Source: UBA2386 sp046306335 (GTDB lineage: Bacteria; Planctomycetota; UBA1135; UBA2386). From it: DNA of 64,000 bases. Positions 33,247-41,433 of this stretch are shown here, one piece after another. The stretch lies in NCBI GenBank assembly GCA_046306335.1, contig JBKDXM010000047.1, positions 1-64,000 of the forward strand, given 5' to 3'. Under the pieces are notes generated by a model. It saw only the letters and a list, made by a program, of their open reading frames with translations. It was not told the DNA's origin and made no database searches. Each line of letters starts with the position of its first letter. Position 1 is the stretch's first letter. A program made the translations under genes and the position numbers.

Positions 33247-33846
33247 TCACCGCGGGATGCCGCCGCGGAGCACGGTGAACTCGCCAGCCGGCGCTCGATC
33301 GAGGTCGGCGAAGGCGATGTCGACGTTGTCGACGTTCGGCGGCGCGGCCAGTTCGATGACCAGTGGCAGCACGGCGGCGAGCGCCGCTGCCCCGGCAAGG
33401 GCGAACAGGATGCGGGCGCGGCGCCGGCGCGCTCTCTCGCCGCCGATGCCGCGGATCCCGGTGATCACGGCCTCGCGCACGTCGGACCATGCCGCGGCAT
33501 CGGCGCGCGGCGCGTCGGCGAGGGCCTGCGCCAGGGTCGGCAGCAGCGCCGGCGTCGGCGCTGCGATGGGCGTCGCGGCGCGCTGCGGCGTCGCCAGCGC
33601 GGCGACGAACCCGCTCGTGCGCTCGACGTCGGCGACGATGCGCTCGTGGACTCCGGCCAGGAACGCCGGCGACGACAGCGCCGCCGGGGCGCTCGGCGGC
33701 GTTCCGATCGCCGCGCCGAGTCGCGTCCGCAGGCGCAGGCGCTGGGCGCACGCCGCGCAGCCCTGCGGATGGTCGGCAGTCGCTCCGTCCGCGGCGGCGA
33801 GGAACGCGCGGCAGGCCGGTGGCAAGGCGTCGAGGTGGGTCTTCAT
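33247..33846 (-). CDS. Zinc-binding anti-sigma factor, membrane-anchored
   Basis: 199 residues. Near the N-terminus, HPQGCAAC supplies the H-X3-C-X2-C zinc motif of anti-sigma domains (ZAS-like). A linker is followed by a membrane span (ILFALAGAAALAAVLPLVIEL, about residues 150-170) and a short periplasmic tail. It presumably holds the ECF sigma factor inactive until an envelope signal. Its ATG overlaps the sigma stop codon as ATGA, so it is translated in step with the sigma factor. The RseB-like gene follows. Confidence 0.8.
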   Translation of the reverse strand: MKTHLDALPPACRAFLAAADGATADHPQGCAACAQRLRLRTRLGAAIGTPPSAPAALSSPAFLAGVHERIVADVERTSGFVAALATPQRAATPIAAPTPALLPTLAQALADAPRADAAAWSDVREAVITGIRGIGGERARRRRARILFALAGAAALAAVLPLVIELAAPPNVDNVDIAFADLDRAPAGEFTVLRGGIPR

Positions 33847-34517
33847 CCGGCGTCTCCGGTGGCGCGGCGGGCGGCGAGGTCGATTTCCAGGTGCGGGAAG
33901 TGCGACCGGACGACTGCTTCGAGGGCGAGGTGGGCGCGCGACATGCGCGACTTCACCGTGCCAAGCGACAAGCCGAGCGTCGCGGCCAGCTCGTCGTAGG
34001 ACATGTCTTCCAGGTAGCGCAGCGCCAGGATGGCGCGCAGCTTCGGGCTCAGCAGCCCCATCGCCGCCTGTACTTGGTCGCCGACCTCGAGTGCGCTGGC
34101 GCGGTCCGCGGGCGACGGGGCTTCGTCCGCCGGACCGTCGTCGAGGTCGTCGGCCATCGGCACGGCGTGGATGCGGCCGCTGCCATCGCGCCGCCGGCGC
34201 TGGTCGATGCTGCAGTTCACGACGATGCGGAACAGCCACGTGCTGAACAGCGACGCGCCCCGGAACTCGTGCAGCTTGCGGAACAGCAGCGCGAAGCTCT
34301 CCTGCACCACGTCGAGCGCGTCGACGCCATTGCCGACGACGCGGAAGGCGATCGCGTACACGCGGTCGCGGTAGCGGCCGAACAATTGCTCGAAGGCCGA
34401 CTCGAAACCCTCCGCGCCCGGGTCCCGGCACGCGGCAACGAGGTCGGCGTCTGGGTCGCGCAAGAGTTCCACGCTCCTCAGACGGTCACGGCAGTCGTGC
34501 GGTTCCCTTGGGGACAC
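33843..34517 (-). CDS. ECF RNA polymerase sigma factor (RpoE-like)
   Basis: Up to 224 residues. Sigma-70 region 2 is clear (FEQLFGRYRDRVYAIAFRVVGNGVDALDVVQESFALLFRKL, then FSTWLFRIVVNCSIDQRRRR). Region 4 contains the helix-turn-helix (LSPKLRAILALRYLEDMSYDELAATLGLSLGTVKSRMSRA). It directs transcription of an envelope-stress or similar regulon. The start is uncertain: GTG 34517, or GTG 34472 with GAGGAG only one base upstream. It forms a unit with the overlapping anti-sigma gene and the RseB-like gene. The 193-nt upstream gap has two GC-rich hairpins (34535-34549 and next to it). Confidence 0.92.
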   Translation of the reverse strand: MSPREPHDCRDRLRSVELLRDPDADLVAACRDPGAEGFESAFEQLFGRYRDRVYAIAFRVVGNGVDALDVVQESFALLFRKLHEFRGASLFSTWLFRIVVNCSIDQRRRRDGSGRIHAVPMADDLDDGPADEAPSPADRASALEVGDQVQAAMGLLSPKLRAILALRYLEDMSYDELAATLGLSLGTVKSRMSRAHLALEAVVRSHFPHLEIDLAARRATGDAG

Positions 34518-34710
34518 CGAGGTGGTCGATTTCTGGCTCCTGCGGAGCCGCCGCCCGGCGGCGAGGTGTTGGTGTATTTCCCTGCCCCGAAATCACTTCG
34601 AGCCGGTGGGCGCCGGCAGCATGGCGTCGCGGTGGGTCGGGCACGCCGCCCGATCGGCGCGCCGGCGTTCGGCGCCGGGGCTGCCCGCGACGCACCGCCG
34701 CGGCGGGGCG

Positions 34711-35601
34711 TCAGAAGTTCGCGCCGAGCGATGCGGCGCCGCCCGGGATCGCAACGATCCAGCCGATCGACTGCCGGCAGTCGAGCAGCACGCACTCGAC
34801 GTCGTTGCAGTCTTCGCACGTCGCATCGACGACGCTGTAGAGCGTGCCGGTCGGGCTGGCGCCGATCTCCTGCATGTCGAGCACGCAGATGCGGTTGGAA
34901 CTCAGCGCGCCGGCCGTGTTGGCGAGCGGCGGTGACACGGACTGCACCGCGAGCGAGTTGCCGCCGAACGGCGTCAGCGTCGCCAACACGCCCTGCACTT
35001 CGATCAGCTTGTTGCCGCTGGTGAGCGTGCGGCCACCGACGACGGCATCGACGCCGAACGAGCACGGGGCGATCGTCTGCAGGAGCCCAGCCTGCAGCAG
35101 CGGCACGGAGCAGCGCACCCACGCGCAGCCGTTGCCGGCGTTGCGCACCGCGAGTTCGACGCCGGGCAGGGCGAACGGGTCGAAGTTCAGGCGCACGCCG
35201 GGCAGACCGGGCAGATCGACCCACGCGTCGACGCCCGTCACCTGGGCCGCGGCCTCTGCCTTGAGCAGGAAGATGTGCAGCCAAGCCATCGAGTCGCCGC
35301 TGCCAGGACGAGGCCCGACGACGGCGATGCGCAGCTCGTGGTCGATCGGCAGCGGCGCATTCGCCCGGCGCGGGTCGCCGCACTGCACGAACTCGACGAA
35401 GTCGGCGACGCTGTCGCTGTCGGTGTCGCCGTTGGTCGCGCTCGTCAGGGCGACCCACTCGACGCTGTCCGGCAGGAAGTCGCCGTCGCTGTCGGCGAAG
35501 GCGCCGTGCTCGGTCGCGTGCACGACGCCGGCGCGGTGCGGCCAAGCCACGGTGGTGGCGGCGAGCAACCCGACGACGGCGCAGGCGCAGCGAATCTTCA
35601 T
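34711..35601 (-). CDS. Exported protein with TSP3-type calcium-binding segment (296 aa)
   Basis: 296 residues with a signal peptide (CACAVVGLLAATTVAWPHRA). Directly after it a thrombospondin type 3 / dockerin-like Asp-rich calcium motif is seen (DSDGDFLPDSVEW, then NGDTDSDSVADFVEF). The remaining two thirds is a beta-rich region with pairs of Cys (CAWVRCSVPLL, APCSFGV, CEDCNDVECVLLDC), suggesting disulphides. Such proteins act in extracellular adhesion or as structural components; no enzyme motif is visible. It ends 193 nt before the sigma gene on the same strand, with hairpins between, so it is probably a separate unit. Confidence 0.7.
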   Translation of the reverse strand: MKIRCACAVVGLLAATTVAWPHRAGVVHATEHGAFADSDGDFLPDSVEWVALTSATNGDTDSDSVADFVEFVQCGDPRRANAPLPIDHELRIAVVGPRPGSGDSMAWLHIFLLKAEAAAQVTGVDAWVDLPGLPGVRLNFDPFALPGVELAVRNAGNGCAWVRCSVPLLQAGLLQTIAPCSFGVDAVVGGRTLTSGNKLIEVQGVLATLTPFGGNSLAVQSVSPPLANTAGALSSNRICVLDMQEIGASPTGTLYSVVDATCEDCNDVECVLLDCRQSIGWIVAIPGGAASLGANF

Positions 35602-35809
35602 GATCTCGACGGCATCTCGACGGTTCCGGACGCGGCTCCGAGGCGTACTAGCCGCGGCGATCGCCTCGGTTGCGGGAGAGGGTACGAGCAATTCAACCAC
35701 GCGCCCACCGCTCCGCAACTGCCCCCCGTCGTTGGTGCGTCGACGGTACGTCGTCCAGCCCAGGGCCCGCCGCGGCGCGGCGCGGCCTGGAACCGGGGTG
35801 GCCCCGGCG

Positions 35810-35838
35810 TTGAGTTCGCCGCGATGTCCCAGTAAGAC
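35810..35838 (+). promoter_or_regulatory. tRNA-Arg promoter
   Basis: -35-like TTGAGT (35810-35815), 17-nt spacer, -10-like TAAGAC (35833-35838). The tRNA begins 11 nt after the -10. Confidence 0.45.
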
Positions 35839-35849
35839 GGGCACAGCGC

Positions 35850-35926
35850 GCGCCCGTAGCTCAGTTGGATAGAGCGGCGGTCTCCGAAGCCGCAGGTCAG
35901 AGGTTCGACCCCTCTCGGGCGCGCCA
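35850..35926 (+). tRNA. tRNA-Arg (anticodon CCG)
   Basis: 77 nt including an encoded CCA end. The acceptor stem GCGCCCG pairs with CGGGCGC, with discriminator G. The D arm is GCTCAGTTGGATAGAGC. The anticodon stem GCGGT/GCCGC has loop CTCCGAA, so the anticodon is CCG and decodes CGG. The T arm is AGAGGTTCGACCCCTCT. It closely resembles the E. coli tRNA-Arg(CCG) in the acceptor and D arms. No other tRNA is in the window. Confidence 0.97.
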
Positions 35927-35994
35927 GTTTTCCACACCGTAACTCCACGCTGCATCGCGCCGGGCCGCGGCGACCGATCGGCCGCCTTGGCGCG

Positions 35995-37812
35995 TTGTCC
36001 GCGAGTTGGAACGCCTTGGCGACACTCGACTACCGGCTGGACGTTCGCCATCCCGCAACGCGTGAGATCGGCCTGGAACTGACCGTCTCGCCGGCCGCGT
36101 TCCCCACCGCGTCGCCGGCGCCTGGGGAGTTCGAACTGTTCTTGCCGACGTGGACTCCGGGCAGCTACCTCGTCCGGGAGTACGCCCGCCACCTCTCCCG
36201 CGTCGTCGCCCGGGACGCCGCCACCGGTGCGGACGTGCCGGTTCGCAAGGTGGCGAAGAACCGCGTTCGCCTGGTCGGCCTCGCGCCGGGGCAGCGCGTC
36301 GTCGTGGCGTGGTCGGTCTACGCCCACGAACTGAGCGTGCGGACCGCCGACCTGACGCACGCGCACGCCTACTGGAACCACGCGTGCCTGCTGCTGTGGC
36401 CGGTCGGCGCGCGGTCGGCGGCCGCGCGGCTGGCGATCGCGCACCCGCCGGCGTGGGAACTCGCATGCGCGCTGCCGCGCGTCGACGACGGCAGCGCGCC
36501 GGGCGCCGCCGTCCTGCACGCCGACGACCTCGCGGCGGCGATGGACGCGCCGGTGCTGCTGGGGGAGTTGCAGCGGCTGCGCTGGGACGTCGATGGCGTC
36601 GCGCACGAACTCGTCGCCGACGGCCTCGGTCCCGTCGCCCTGCCGCCGCGCCTGCGCGACGACCTGCGCGCGGTCGTGACGCAGGCGCAGGCCGTGTTCG
36701 GCGGCCCGCTGCCGTATGCGAGCTACGTGTTCCAGTGCCTGTTCGCCGCCGATGGCCACGGCGGCCTCGAGCATGCGGCGTCGACCACGCTGCTGATGGC
36801 GCGCGCGGCGCTGGCCAGCGACGCCGGCTATCGCGAATTCGTCGCGCTCGCGGCGCACGAGCACTTCCACGCCTGGAACGTCAAGCGCATGCGGCCCGCG
36901 GAGTTCTGGGACTACGACTACGAGCGCGAGAACCACACCGAGTTCCTCTGGCTCGCCGAGGGCTGGACCGCCTACTACGACGACCTGCTGTGCCTGCGCG
37001 CCGGCGTGTTCACGCGCCAGCAGTACCTCGAAGCCGCGACGAAGAACGTCCAAGGCATGTTCGCCGCGCCGGGCCGCATGCGCCTCAGCCTGCGCGAGTC
37101 GAGCTTCGACGCCTGGATCCGGCTGTATCGTCCGGACGAGAACACGCGCAACTCGTCACAGAACTACTACGGCAACGGCGCCGTGGCGGCGATGTGCCTC
37201 GACCTGTCGCTGCGGCGCGCGACCGGCAACGCCGCATCGCTCGATCACGTGCTGCGTCGGCTCTACGCCGCGACGTTCGCCGCCGGCCGCGGCTACACGC
37301 CGGCCGACGTGCAGCGCGCGCTCGCCGATGTCGGTGGCGAGGGCGCGGTGGCGATGCTGGAGTCGCTCGTCGCCGACCGGCTCGATCCGCCCCTCGCCGA
37401 GTTGCTCGGCGCGTTCGGATTGCGGCTGACGTTGCGCGACACGGAGCGACCGTACCTCGGCATCCACTTCGAGGGCGCGTCGACGATCGTCGCGTCCGTG
37501 CAGCGCGCGACGCCGGCGTACGACGCCGGCGTTCATCCCGGCGACGAACTGTTGGCGGTCGACGGGATGCGCGTCGACGGCGCGCGCTGGAACGACGTCT
37601 GGCAAGCGGTCGCCAAGGTCGGCCGACCGGTCGAGTTGTTGCTGGCGCGCCGCGGCCTCGTGCAGCGCATGGCCGCGACGCCCAAGGCGGCGCCGGGCAC
37701 CGCCGCGATCGAGGTCGACGACGGCGCTTCGCCGGCCGCCAAGGCCATGCTCGCCGGCTGGTTGCCGGATGCGCGCGGTGCGGCGAACCCCGCCGACGGC
37801 GCCAAGGCATAG
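35995..37812 (+). CDS. M61 family glycyl aminopeptidase with PDZ domain
   Basis: About 605 residues, normal for M61. The N-terminal beta domain starts ALATLDYRLDVRHP and contains LFLPTWTPGSYLVREYARHL, the family signature. The peptidase domain has the zinc site HEHFHAWN (residues 288-292) with the third ligand Glu in FLWLAEGWTAYYDD. A PDZ domain lies at about 480-560 (LGIHFEGASTIVASV, AYDAGVHPGDELLAVDG). The enzyme removes N-terminal Gly/Ala residues or acts as a broad aminopeptidase. No clean start is visible: TTG 35995 or TTG 36016 are the options. It has no signal peptide, so it is probably cytoplasmic. Confidence 0.9.
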   Translation: MSASWNALATLDYRLDVRHPATREIGLELTVSPAAFPTASPAPGEFELFLPTWTPGSYLVREYARHLSRVVARDAATGADVPVRKVAKNRVRLVGLAPGQRVVVAWSVYAHELSVRTADLTHAHAYWNHACLLLWPVGARSAAARLAIAHPPAWELACALPRVDDGSAPGAAVLHADDLAAAMDAPVLLGELQRLRWDVDGVAHELVADGLGPVALPPRLRDDLRAVVTQAQAVFGGPLPYASYVFQCLFAADGHGGLEHAASTTLLMARAALASDAGYREFVALAAHEHFHAWNVKRMRPAEFWDYDYERENHTEFLWLAEGWTAYYDDLLCLRAGVFTRQQYLEAATKNVQGMFAAPGRMRLSLRESSFDAWIRLYRPDENTRNSSQNYYGNGAVAAMCLDLSLRRATGNAASLDHVLRRLYAATFAAGRGYTPADVQRALADVGGEGAVAMLESLVADRLDPPLAELLGAFGLRLTLRDTERPYLGIHFEGASTIVASVQRATPAYDAGVHPGDELLAVDGMRVDGARWNDVWQAVAKVGRPVELLLARRGLVQRMAATPKAAPGTAAIEVDDGASPAAKAMLAGWLPDARGAANPADGAKA

Positions 37813-37892
37813 CGTCCCACCGCAGCCGCGCCGGCGCGACGACGCACTGGCTGCGGCGGGAGCATCGGCTGCGCCAACTGCACGATTCCGGC

Positions 37893-37931
37893 GAACTGTT
37901 TCGTCGAACTGTTTCGTCGAACTGTTCCGTC
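37893..37931. repeat. Three tandem copies of a 13-nt unit
   Basis: GAACTGTTTCGTC occurs three times without a gap; the last copy has one change. A looser pair, CACACCGACCTGT / CACACCGATCCGT, follows. It lies between the convergent M61 and CDGSH genes. Confidence 0.9.
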
Positions 37932-37942
37932 ACACCGACCTG

Positions 37943-38257
37943 TCACACCGATCCGTCGCCGGCGTCGCTGCGGTTGTGTGCGCCGTCGCAGAACGGTGGC
38001 GTGCCCGTCTTGCCGCACGCACACCACGCCACGCGCTGCGGCGTCGCGAGCGTGATCTTCAGCGGTGCGATCGGGCCTGATCCCGTCTGCTGCGCGTCCG
38101 ACGGCGGTGGCGCCGCAAGGCTGCGGTGCGAACCGTCGCACAGGGGGTACGTCGCGCTGCGCATGCAGCGGCACCATGCGTGCTTGCCGGCGGCGCAGTC
38201 GACGATGTACGGCGCGCGGCGAGGACGGCCTGGCGGCAAATCGTCGGCGGGCGGCAT
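37943..38257 (-). CDS. Double CDGSH iron-sulfur protein
   Basis: 104 residues with two CDGSH (mitoNEET-type) zinc-finger-like cluster sites. The first is CRC..SATYPLCDGSH (about residues 29-43) and the second CAC..TGTPPFCDGAH (about 79-95). Each gives the three-Cys, one-His set for a labile 2Fe-2S cluster. Such small soluble proteins serve in iron, cluster or redox balance. The 19-residue N-terminal stretch is Pro-rich. It lies next to lexA on the same strand with a 29-nt gap and may be co-transcribed. It ends next to the 13-nt tandem repeats. Confidence 0.9.
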   Translation of the reverse strand: MPPADDLPPGRPRRAPYIVDCAAGKHAWCRCMRSATYPLCDGSHRSLAAPPPSDAQQTGSGPIAPLKITLATPQRVAWCACGKTGTPPFCDGAHNRSDAGDGSV

Positions 38258-38286
38258 GGTGCGGTGCGCTCGACGGCCGCGCGCCG

Positions 38287-38913
38287 TCAGCGGAAGCGCC
38301 GGATCACACCGCGCACGATGCCGCGCAGTTCGACCCGCGAGGTGAACAGGGGGGCCATCTCGGCGTTGGCCGGTTGCAGGCGGATCATGCCGTTCGGCTC
38401 GCGGTAGAAGCGCTTGAGCGTCGCCACCTCGTCCTCGAGGATCGCCACGACGATGTCGCCGTCGTGGGCGGTTTCGCGGCGTTCGACGACCACGAGGTCG
38501 CCATCGGCGATGTGGTCCTCGATCATCGAATTGCCGCGGACACGCAGCAGGTACATGCGATCGCCGGTCGGCACGAGGTCCGTCAGTTGGATCTCCTCCC
38601 GATCCTCCAACGCCTCGATCGGTCGACCCGCCGCGATCCGTCCGACCAGCGGAATCGTCGGCTGCACGCCCTGCGGCTCGCCGGCGGTGGGGGCGTCCGG
38701 GTCGTAGAGGATGGCCACCGCCCGCGCCTTGGCGCGGTCGCGGTGGATGGCGCCCTTCTTGGTCAGCTGGTTGAGGTGCTCGTGGATGGTGATCTTGCTG
38801 ACGCCGAGGGCGCGCGCAGCCTCGTCGAGGGTCGGCGCGATGCCGCGCTCGCGGCGGTAGTCGCGGAAGTACCGCAGGACGAGGATTTGCTTCTCCGTAA
38901 GCATCATGTTCAT
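38287..38913 (-). CDS. lexA: LexA repressor
   Basis: 208 residues, normal for LexA, the SOS repressor that cleaves itself on RecA filaments. The winged helix is EKQILVLRYFRDYRRERGIAPTLDEAARALGVSKITIHEHLNQL. The cleavage site Ala-Gly is in VGRIAAGRPIEA. The catalytic Ser is in VRGNSMIEDHI (about 129) and the Lys in VATLKRFYREPNG (about 166). ATG 38913 is used; the preceding codon is TTG and other ATGs follow within four codons. No CGAAC-N4-GTTCG or CTGT-N8-ACAG box is visible upstream, so the operator type is not known. It is followed by the CDGSH gene. Confidence 0.95.
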   Translation of the reverse strand: MNMMLTEKQILVLRYFRDYRRERGIAPTLDEAARALGVSKITIHEHLNQLTKKGAIHRDRAKARAVAILYDPDAPTAGEPQGVQPTIPLVGRIAAGRPIEALEDREEIQLTDLVPTGDRMYLLRVRGNSMIEDHIADGDLVVVERRETAHDGDIVVAILEDEVATLKRFYREPNGMIRLQPANAEMAPLFTSRVELRGIVRGVIRRFR

Positions 38914-38976
38914 CAAGGCACCGTTCGCGCTTCGTTAGAGCAGGAGGTCAGGTCCGTCGCCGCAGCCGGCGGTAGA

Positions 38977-39264
38977 CTACCCGAACAGCGCTAGAACAAG
39001 GAAGCCGAGAAGCATCACGCCGGCACCAATCTGCTCGGCGACCGACTCGCGGGCAGGGGCCCCAGTCGCCGCAGGGGCCGCAGTCGCCGCAGGGGCTGCA
39101 GTCGCCAACGCGCCGGCGGCACAACGCTGCGCGCCAGCGATCGGCATGCGCGGCAGCGGCACGGCTCGCGCCACCTGGACCGGCGCGACGAGGCCGCGGC
39201 TGCAGCGGGCGTTGGCCGAGGGGCAGGCGAGGGGATTGCGCAGGTTCGTTCGGGCGAAGTTCAT
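38977..39264 (-). CDS. Small membrane protein with Ala/Pro repeats (95 aa)
   Basis: 95 residues. The N-terminal half is basic and Cys-containing, the middle has an APAAT-type repeat (encoded by an 18-nt tandem repeat near 39055-39110), and the end is one membrane span (IGAGVMLLGFLVLALFG). I recognise no family. It has the most canonical promoter in the window (TTGACT-17-TAACCT) with a 13-bp palindrome in the spacer. An AGGAG lies 13 nt before ATG 39264. It lies upstream of lexA on the same strand. Confidence 0.7.
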   Translation of the reverse strand: MNFARTNLRNPLACPSANARCSRGLVAPVQVARAVPLPRMPIAGAQRCAAGALATAAPAATAAPAATGAPARESVAEQIGAGVMLLGFLVLALFG

Positions 39265-39292
39265 GGTCTTGGTTCGGCTCCTGTTTCCCCAA

Positions 39293-39321
39293 AGGTTAGG
39301 GAAATAGTTTCCACGAGTCAA
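39293..39321 (-). promoter_or_regulatory. Strong promoter with operator-like palindrome
   Basis: Minus strand: -35 TTGACT (39321-39316), 17-nt spacer, -10 TAACCT (39298-39293). The spacer contains the palindrome GGAAA-CTA-TTTCC (39300-39312), placed as a repressor operator would be. It drives the 95-aa membrane protein, with the -10 about 28 nt before the ATG. Confidence 0.65.
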
Positions 39322-39417
39322 GCGGTGTTCGTGAAAAGTTTGGGTCCGGTCCGCAGCCGGCGCCGGTTGCCCTGGTGCCGGCGCGAAATACCAGCGCCCG
39401 CGGTCGGTTCCTCTTCC

Positions 39418-39999
39418 ATGCGGCGCAGTGTCGCAACGAAGCCCCGGCGGATGCAGCGCCCCACGGACAACCTCCGCCTCGACCACGCCCTCGTGGGCCG
39501 CGGCATGGCGGCGCTCAGCGCCCTCGCGGAGGGCGTGCGCGCCGGCGCGGCCTTGCCGCGCGCCGACACCGTGCTGCTGCTGCGCTTCCTGCGCGAATTC
39601 GTCGTCGGCGTGCACATGCGCAAGGAGTCGCTGGTCGTCTGTCCGGCGGCGGCGATGCACGGCGACGATGCCGTCGCCAGCGAGATCGGCGACGTCCTGC
39701 GCGTGCACGCCGAGATCGAGGAACTGGCGCACGCGCTCGTGCTGTTCTGGGAGCCCGCCGGCGAACTCGCTGCCGCCGAGCGCCAGGGTTTCGCCGACAC
39801 CGTCGCCGCGATCCACCAGCGGCTGGCGCGACTGACCGAGTTGGAGGAAGGGGCGCTGTTCCCGCTCTGCGAGGCGCAGGTGCCGGCCGACGACCAACTC
39901 GAATGGCTGGCGCAGTTCGAGACGCTGGAGCGACAGCGGACGTCGCGGCGCAGTTGGGAACGGGAACTCGCCCCCATCTGCCAGCGCTGGTGCGCGTGA
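39418..39999 (+). CDS. Hemerythrin-like (HHE) domain protein
   Basis: About 193 residues. Helices bearing the His/Glu pattern of hemerythrin HHE domains are seen: LRLDHALVGRGM, LREFVVGVHMRKESLV, VLRVHAEIEELAHAL, TVAAIHQRLARLTELEEGALFPL. These give the His and Glu ligands of a diiron site that can bind oxygen, NO or serve in iron sensing. ATG 39418 is chosen; ATG 39451 would remove an 11-residue basic leader. No membrane span. It lies between the 95-aa membrane gene (divergent) and the GT4 gene. Confidence 0.75.
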   Translation: MRRSVATKPRRMQRPTDNLRLDHALVGRGMAALSALAEGVRAGAALPRADTVLLLRFLREFVVGVHMRKESLVVCPAAAMHGDDAVASEIGDVLRVHAEIEELAHALVLFWEPAGELAAAERQGFADTVAAIHQRLARLTELEEGALFPLCEAQVPADDQLEWLAQFETLERQRTSRRSWERELAPICQRWCA

Positions 40000-40065
40000 T
40001 CGCCGCCGTCGGCGCAGATCGCGCCGCGCGCCCCGGGAACCGGCCGGACGGTCGCCGTCGCTCGC

Positions 40066-40071
40066 TATAAC
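40066..40071 (+). promoter_or_regulatory. -10 TATAAC for the GT4 gene
   Basis: GCTATAAC ends 9 nt before ATG 40081. It is the best -10 match among the short-leader promoters here. There is no Shine-Dalgarno sequence in the 9-nt gap. Confidence 0.5.
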
Positions 40072-40080
40072 CACGCGGCA

Positions 40081-41433
40081 ATGACCCTCGACGTCCTGCA
40101 CGTCACGCACCAGTTTCCGCCGGAGAGCCGCAGCGGCACGGAGTCCTACGTGTTCGACCTGGCCCAATGCCAGCGCGCGCGCGGACTCGCCGTCGAGGTG
40201 CTGACGGGCAGCAAGCACTGGCGCGAACGCGTCGTCGTCGACCAGGACGCCGTCGAGGGTCTGCCGGTGCACCGCCTGCACCGCGACGACCAGTACTTCG
40301 ACCATCACGTCAAGATGTGGCACCCCGGCGTCGAGCGGCGGTTCGCCGCGCTGCTCGCCGAGCGGCGACCGCGCTTGGTGCACGTGCACCACTGGATCCG
40401 GCTGACGTGCAACCTCGTCGAACTGTGCGCGCACGCCGGCGTGCCGGCGGTGGTCACGCTGCACGACTACTACACCAGCTGCCCGCGCGTGTTCCGCCGC
40501 CGCGCCGGCGACGAAGCCTGTCGCCGACCCCTGTCGCCGGCCAGTTGCCGCGACTGCGTGCCGCGCTACGGCTACGAGCCCGCGCACGAACTCGACGCCG
40601 GCATCGACCTCTACCGCGACCACTACCGGGCCGAACTGTCGCAGGCCGCCGCCGTGCTGGTCGCCGTCGGCAGCACCGCCGACCTGCTGGCGGCGACCAC
40701 GGGCGTGCCGCGCGATCGCTACGCCGTGCTGCCGCTCGGCTACCGGCCGCGCTTCCGCGGTTTGCCGCCGCTGGCGCCACCCGCGGCCGGCGCGCCGGTG
40801 CGCTTCGCTTTCTGGGGGGCCGTCGGCCGTCACAAAGGCGTCGACCTGCTGCTGCGCGCCTTCCGCCTGCTGCACGCGGCGCGGCCGGGCCGGGCCGAGC
40901 TGCACGTCCTCGGCGACATCGAGTCGCCGGAGTTCGCGGCGGAACTGCGCGCGCTCGCCGACGGCTTGCCGGCGACCCTGCACGGCCCGTTCGACGCCGG
41001 CGCGCTGCACGCGGCCGCGCCGCACGTCGGCGTGTTCCCCAGCACGTGCCTGGAGACCTTCGGCCTCGTGCTCGACGAGTGCTTCGAGCTCGCCCTGCCG
41101 TGCATCACCAGCGATCTCGGGGCGCTGCCCGAGCGCGTCGGCGCGGCCGGCTTGCGCACCCGCGCCGGTGACGACGCCGACCTCGCCGCGGCGATGCAGC
41201 GGTTCCTCGACGAGCCGGAACTGTGGGAGACGCTGCGCAGCCGGCGGCCGCCGGCGTCGCCGGACATGGCGGCGCACACGGCGGCGCTGGCGGCGATCTA
41301 CGCGCGCGCCGGCTCGGCGCCGCCGCCGCCGCCGTTCTGCCCGCCCGTGCCGGCCGATCGCCGCATCGACTTCCTGCAGTTGCAGCGCGAGACGGCGTTG
41401 TCGCGGGCGATGCCGCAGCCCGGCCCGCGCTGA
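40081..41433 (+). CDS. Glycosyltransferase family 4
   Basis: 450 residues, GT-B fold. The N-terminal acceptor domain opens LDVLHVTHQFPPESRSGTESYVFDLA (glycine-rich loop), and includes VHVHHWIRLTCNLV and TLHDYYTSCPRVF. The C-terminal nucleotide-sugar domain has FWGAVGRHKGVDLLLRAF and the E-X7-E-like region FPSTCLETFGLVLDECFELALPCI. It transfers a sugar from a nucleotide-sugar to a surface or exopolymer precursor in the cytoplasm; the specificity is not inferable. Its stop overlaps the next start as TGATG. It leads a GT4-FemAB-SGNH cluster. Confidence 0.92.
   Translation: MTLDVLHVTHQFPPESRSGTESYVFDLAQCQRARGLAVEVLTGSKHWRERVVVDQDAVEGLPVHRLHRDDQYFDHHVKMWHPGVERRFAALLAERRPRLVHVHHWIRLTCNLVELCAHAGVPAVVTLHDYYTSCPRVFRRRAGDEACRRPLSPASCRDCVPRYGYEPAHELDAGIDLYRDHYRAELSQAAAVLVAVGSTADLLAATTGVPRDRYAVLPLGYRPRFRGLPPLAPPAAGAPVRFAFWGAVGRHKGVDLLLRAFRLLHAARPGRAELHVLGDIESPEFAAELRALADGLPATLHGPFDAGALHAAAPHVGVFPSTCLETFGLVLDECFELALPCITSDLGALPERVGAAGLRTRAGDDADLAAAMQRFLDEPELWETLRSRRPPASPDMAAHTAALAAIYARAGSAPPPPPFCPPVPADRRIDFLQLQRETALSRAMPQPGPR

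Noticed and set aside
38914..38976. A standard SOS box upstream of lexA
   Set aside because: Neither the CTGT-N8-ACAG nor the CGAAC-N4-GTTCG form is present; the GGTAGACTACC palindrome at 38971 lies in the coding end of the 95-aa gene and cannot be tied to LexA.
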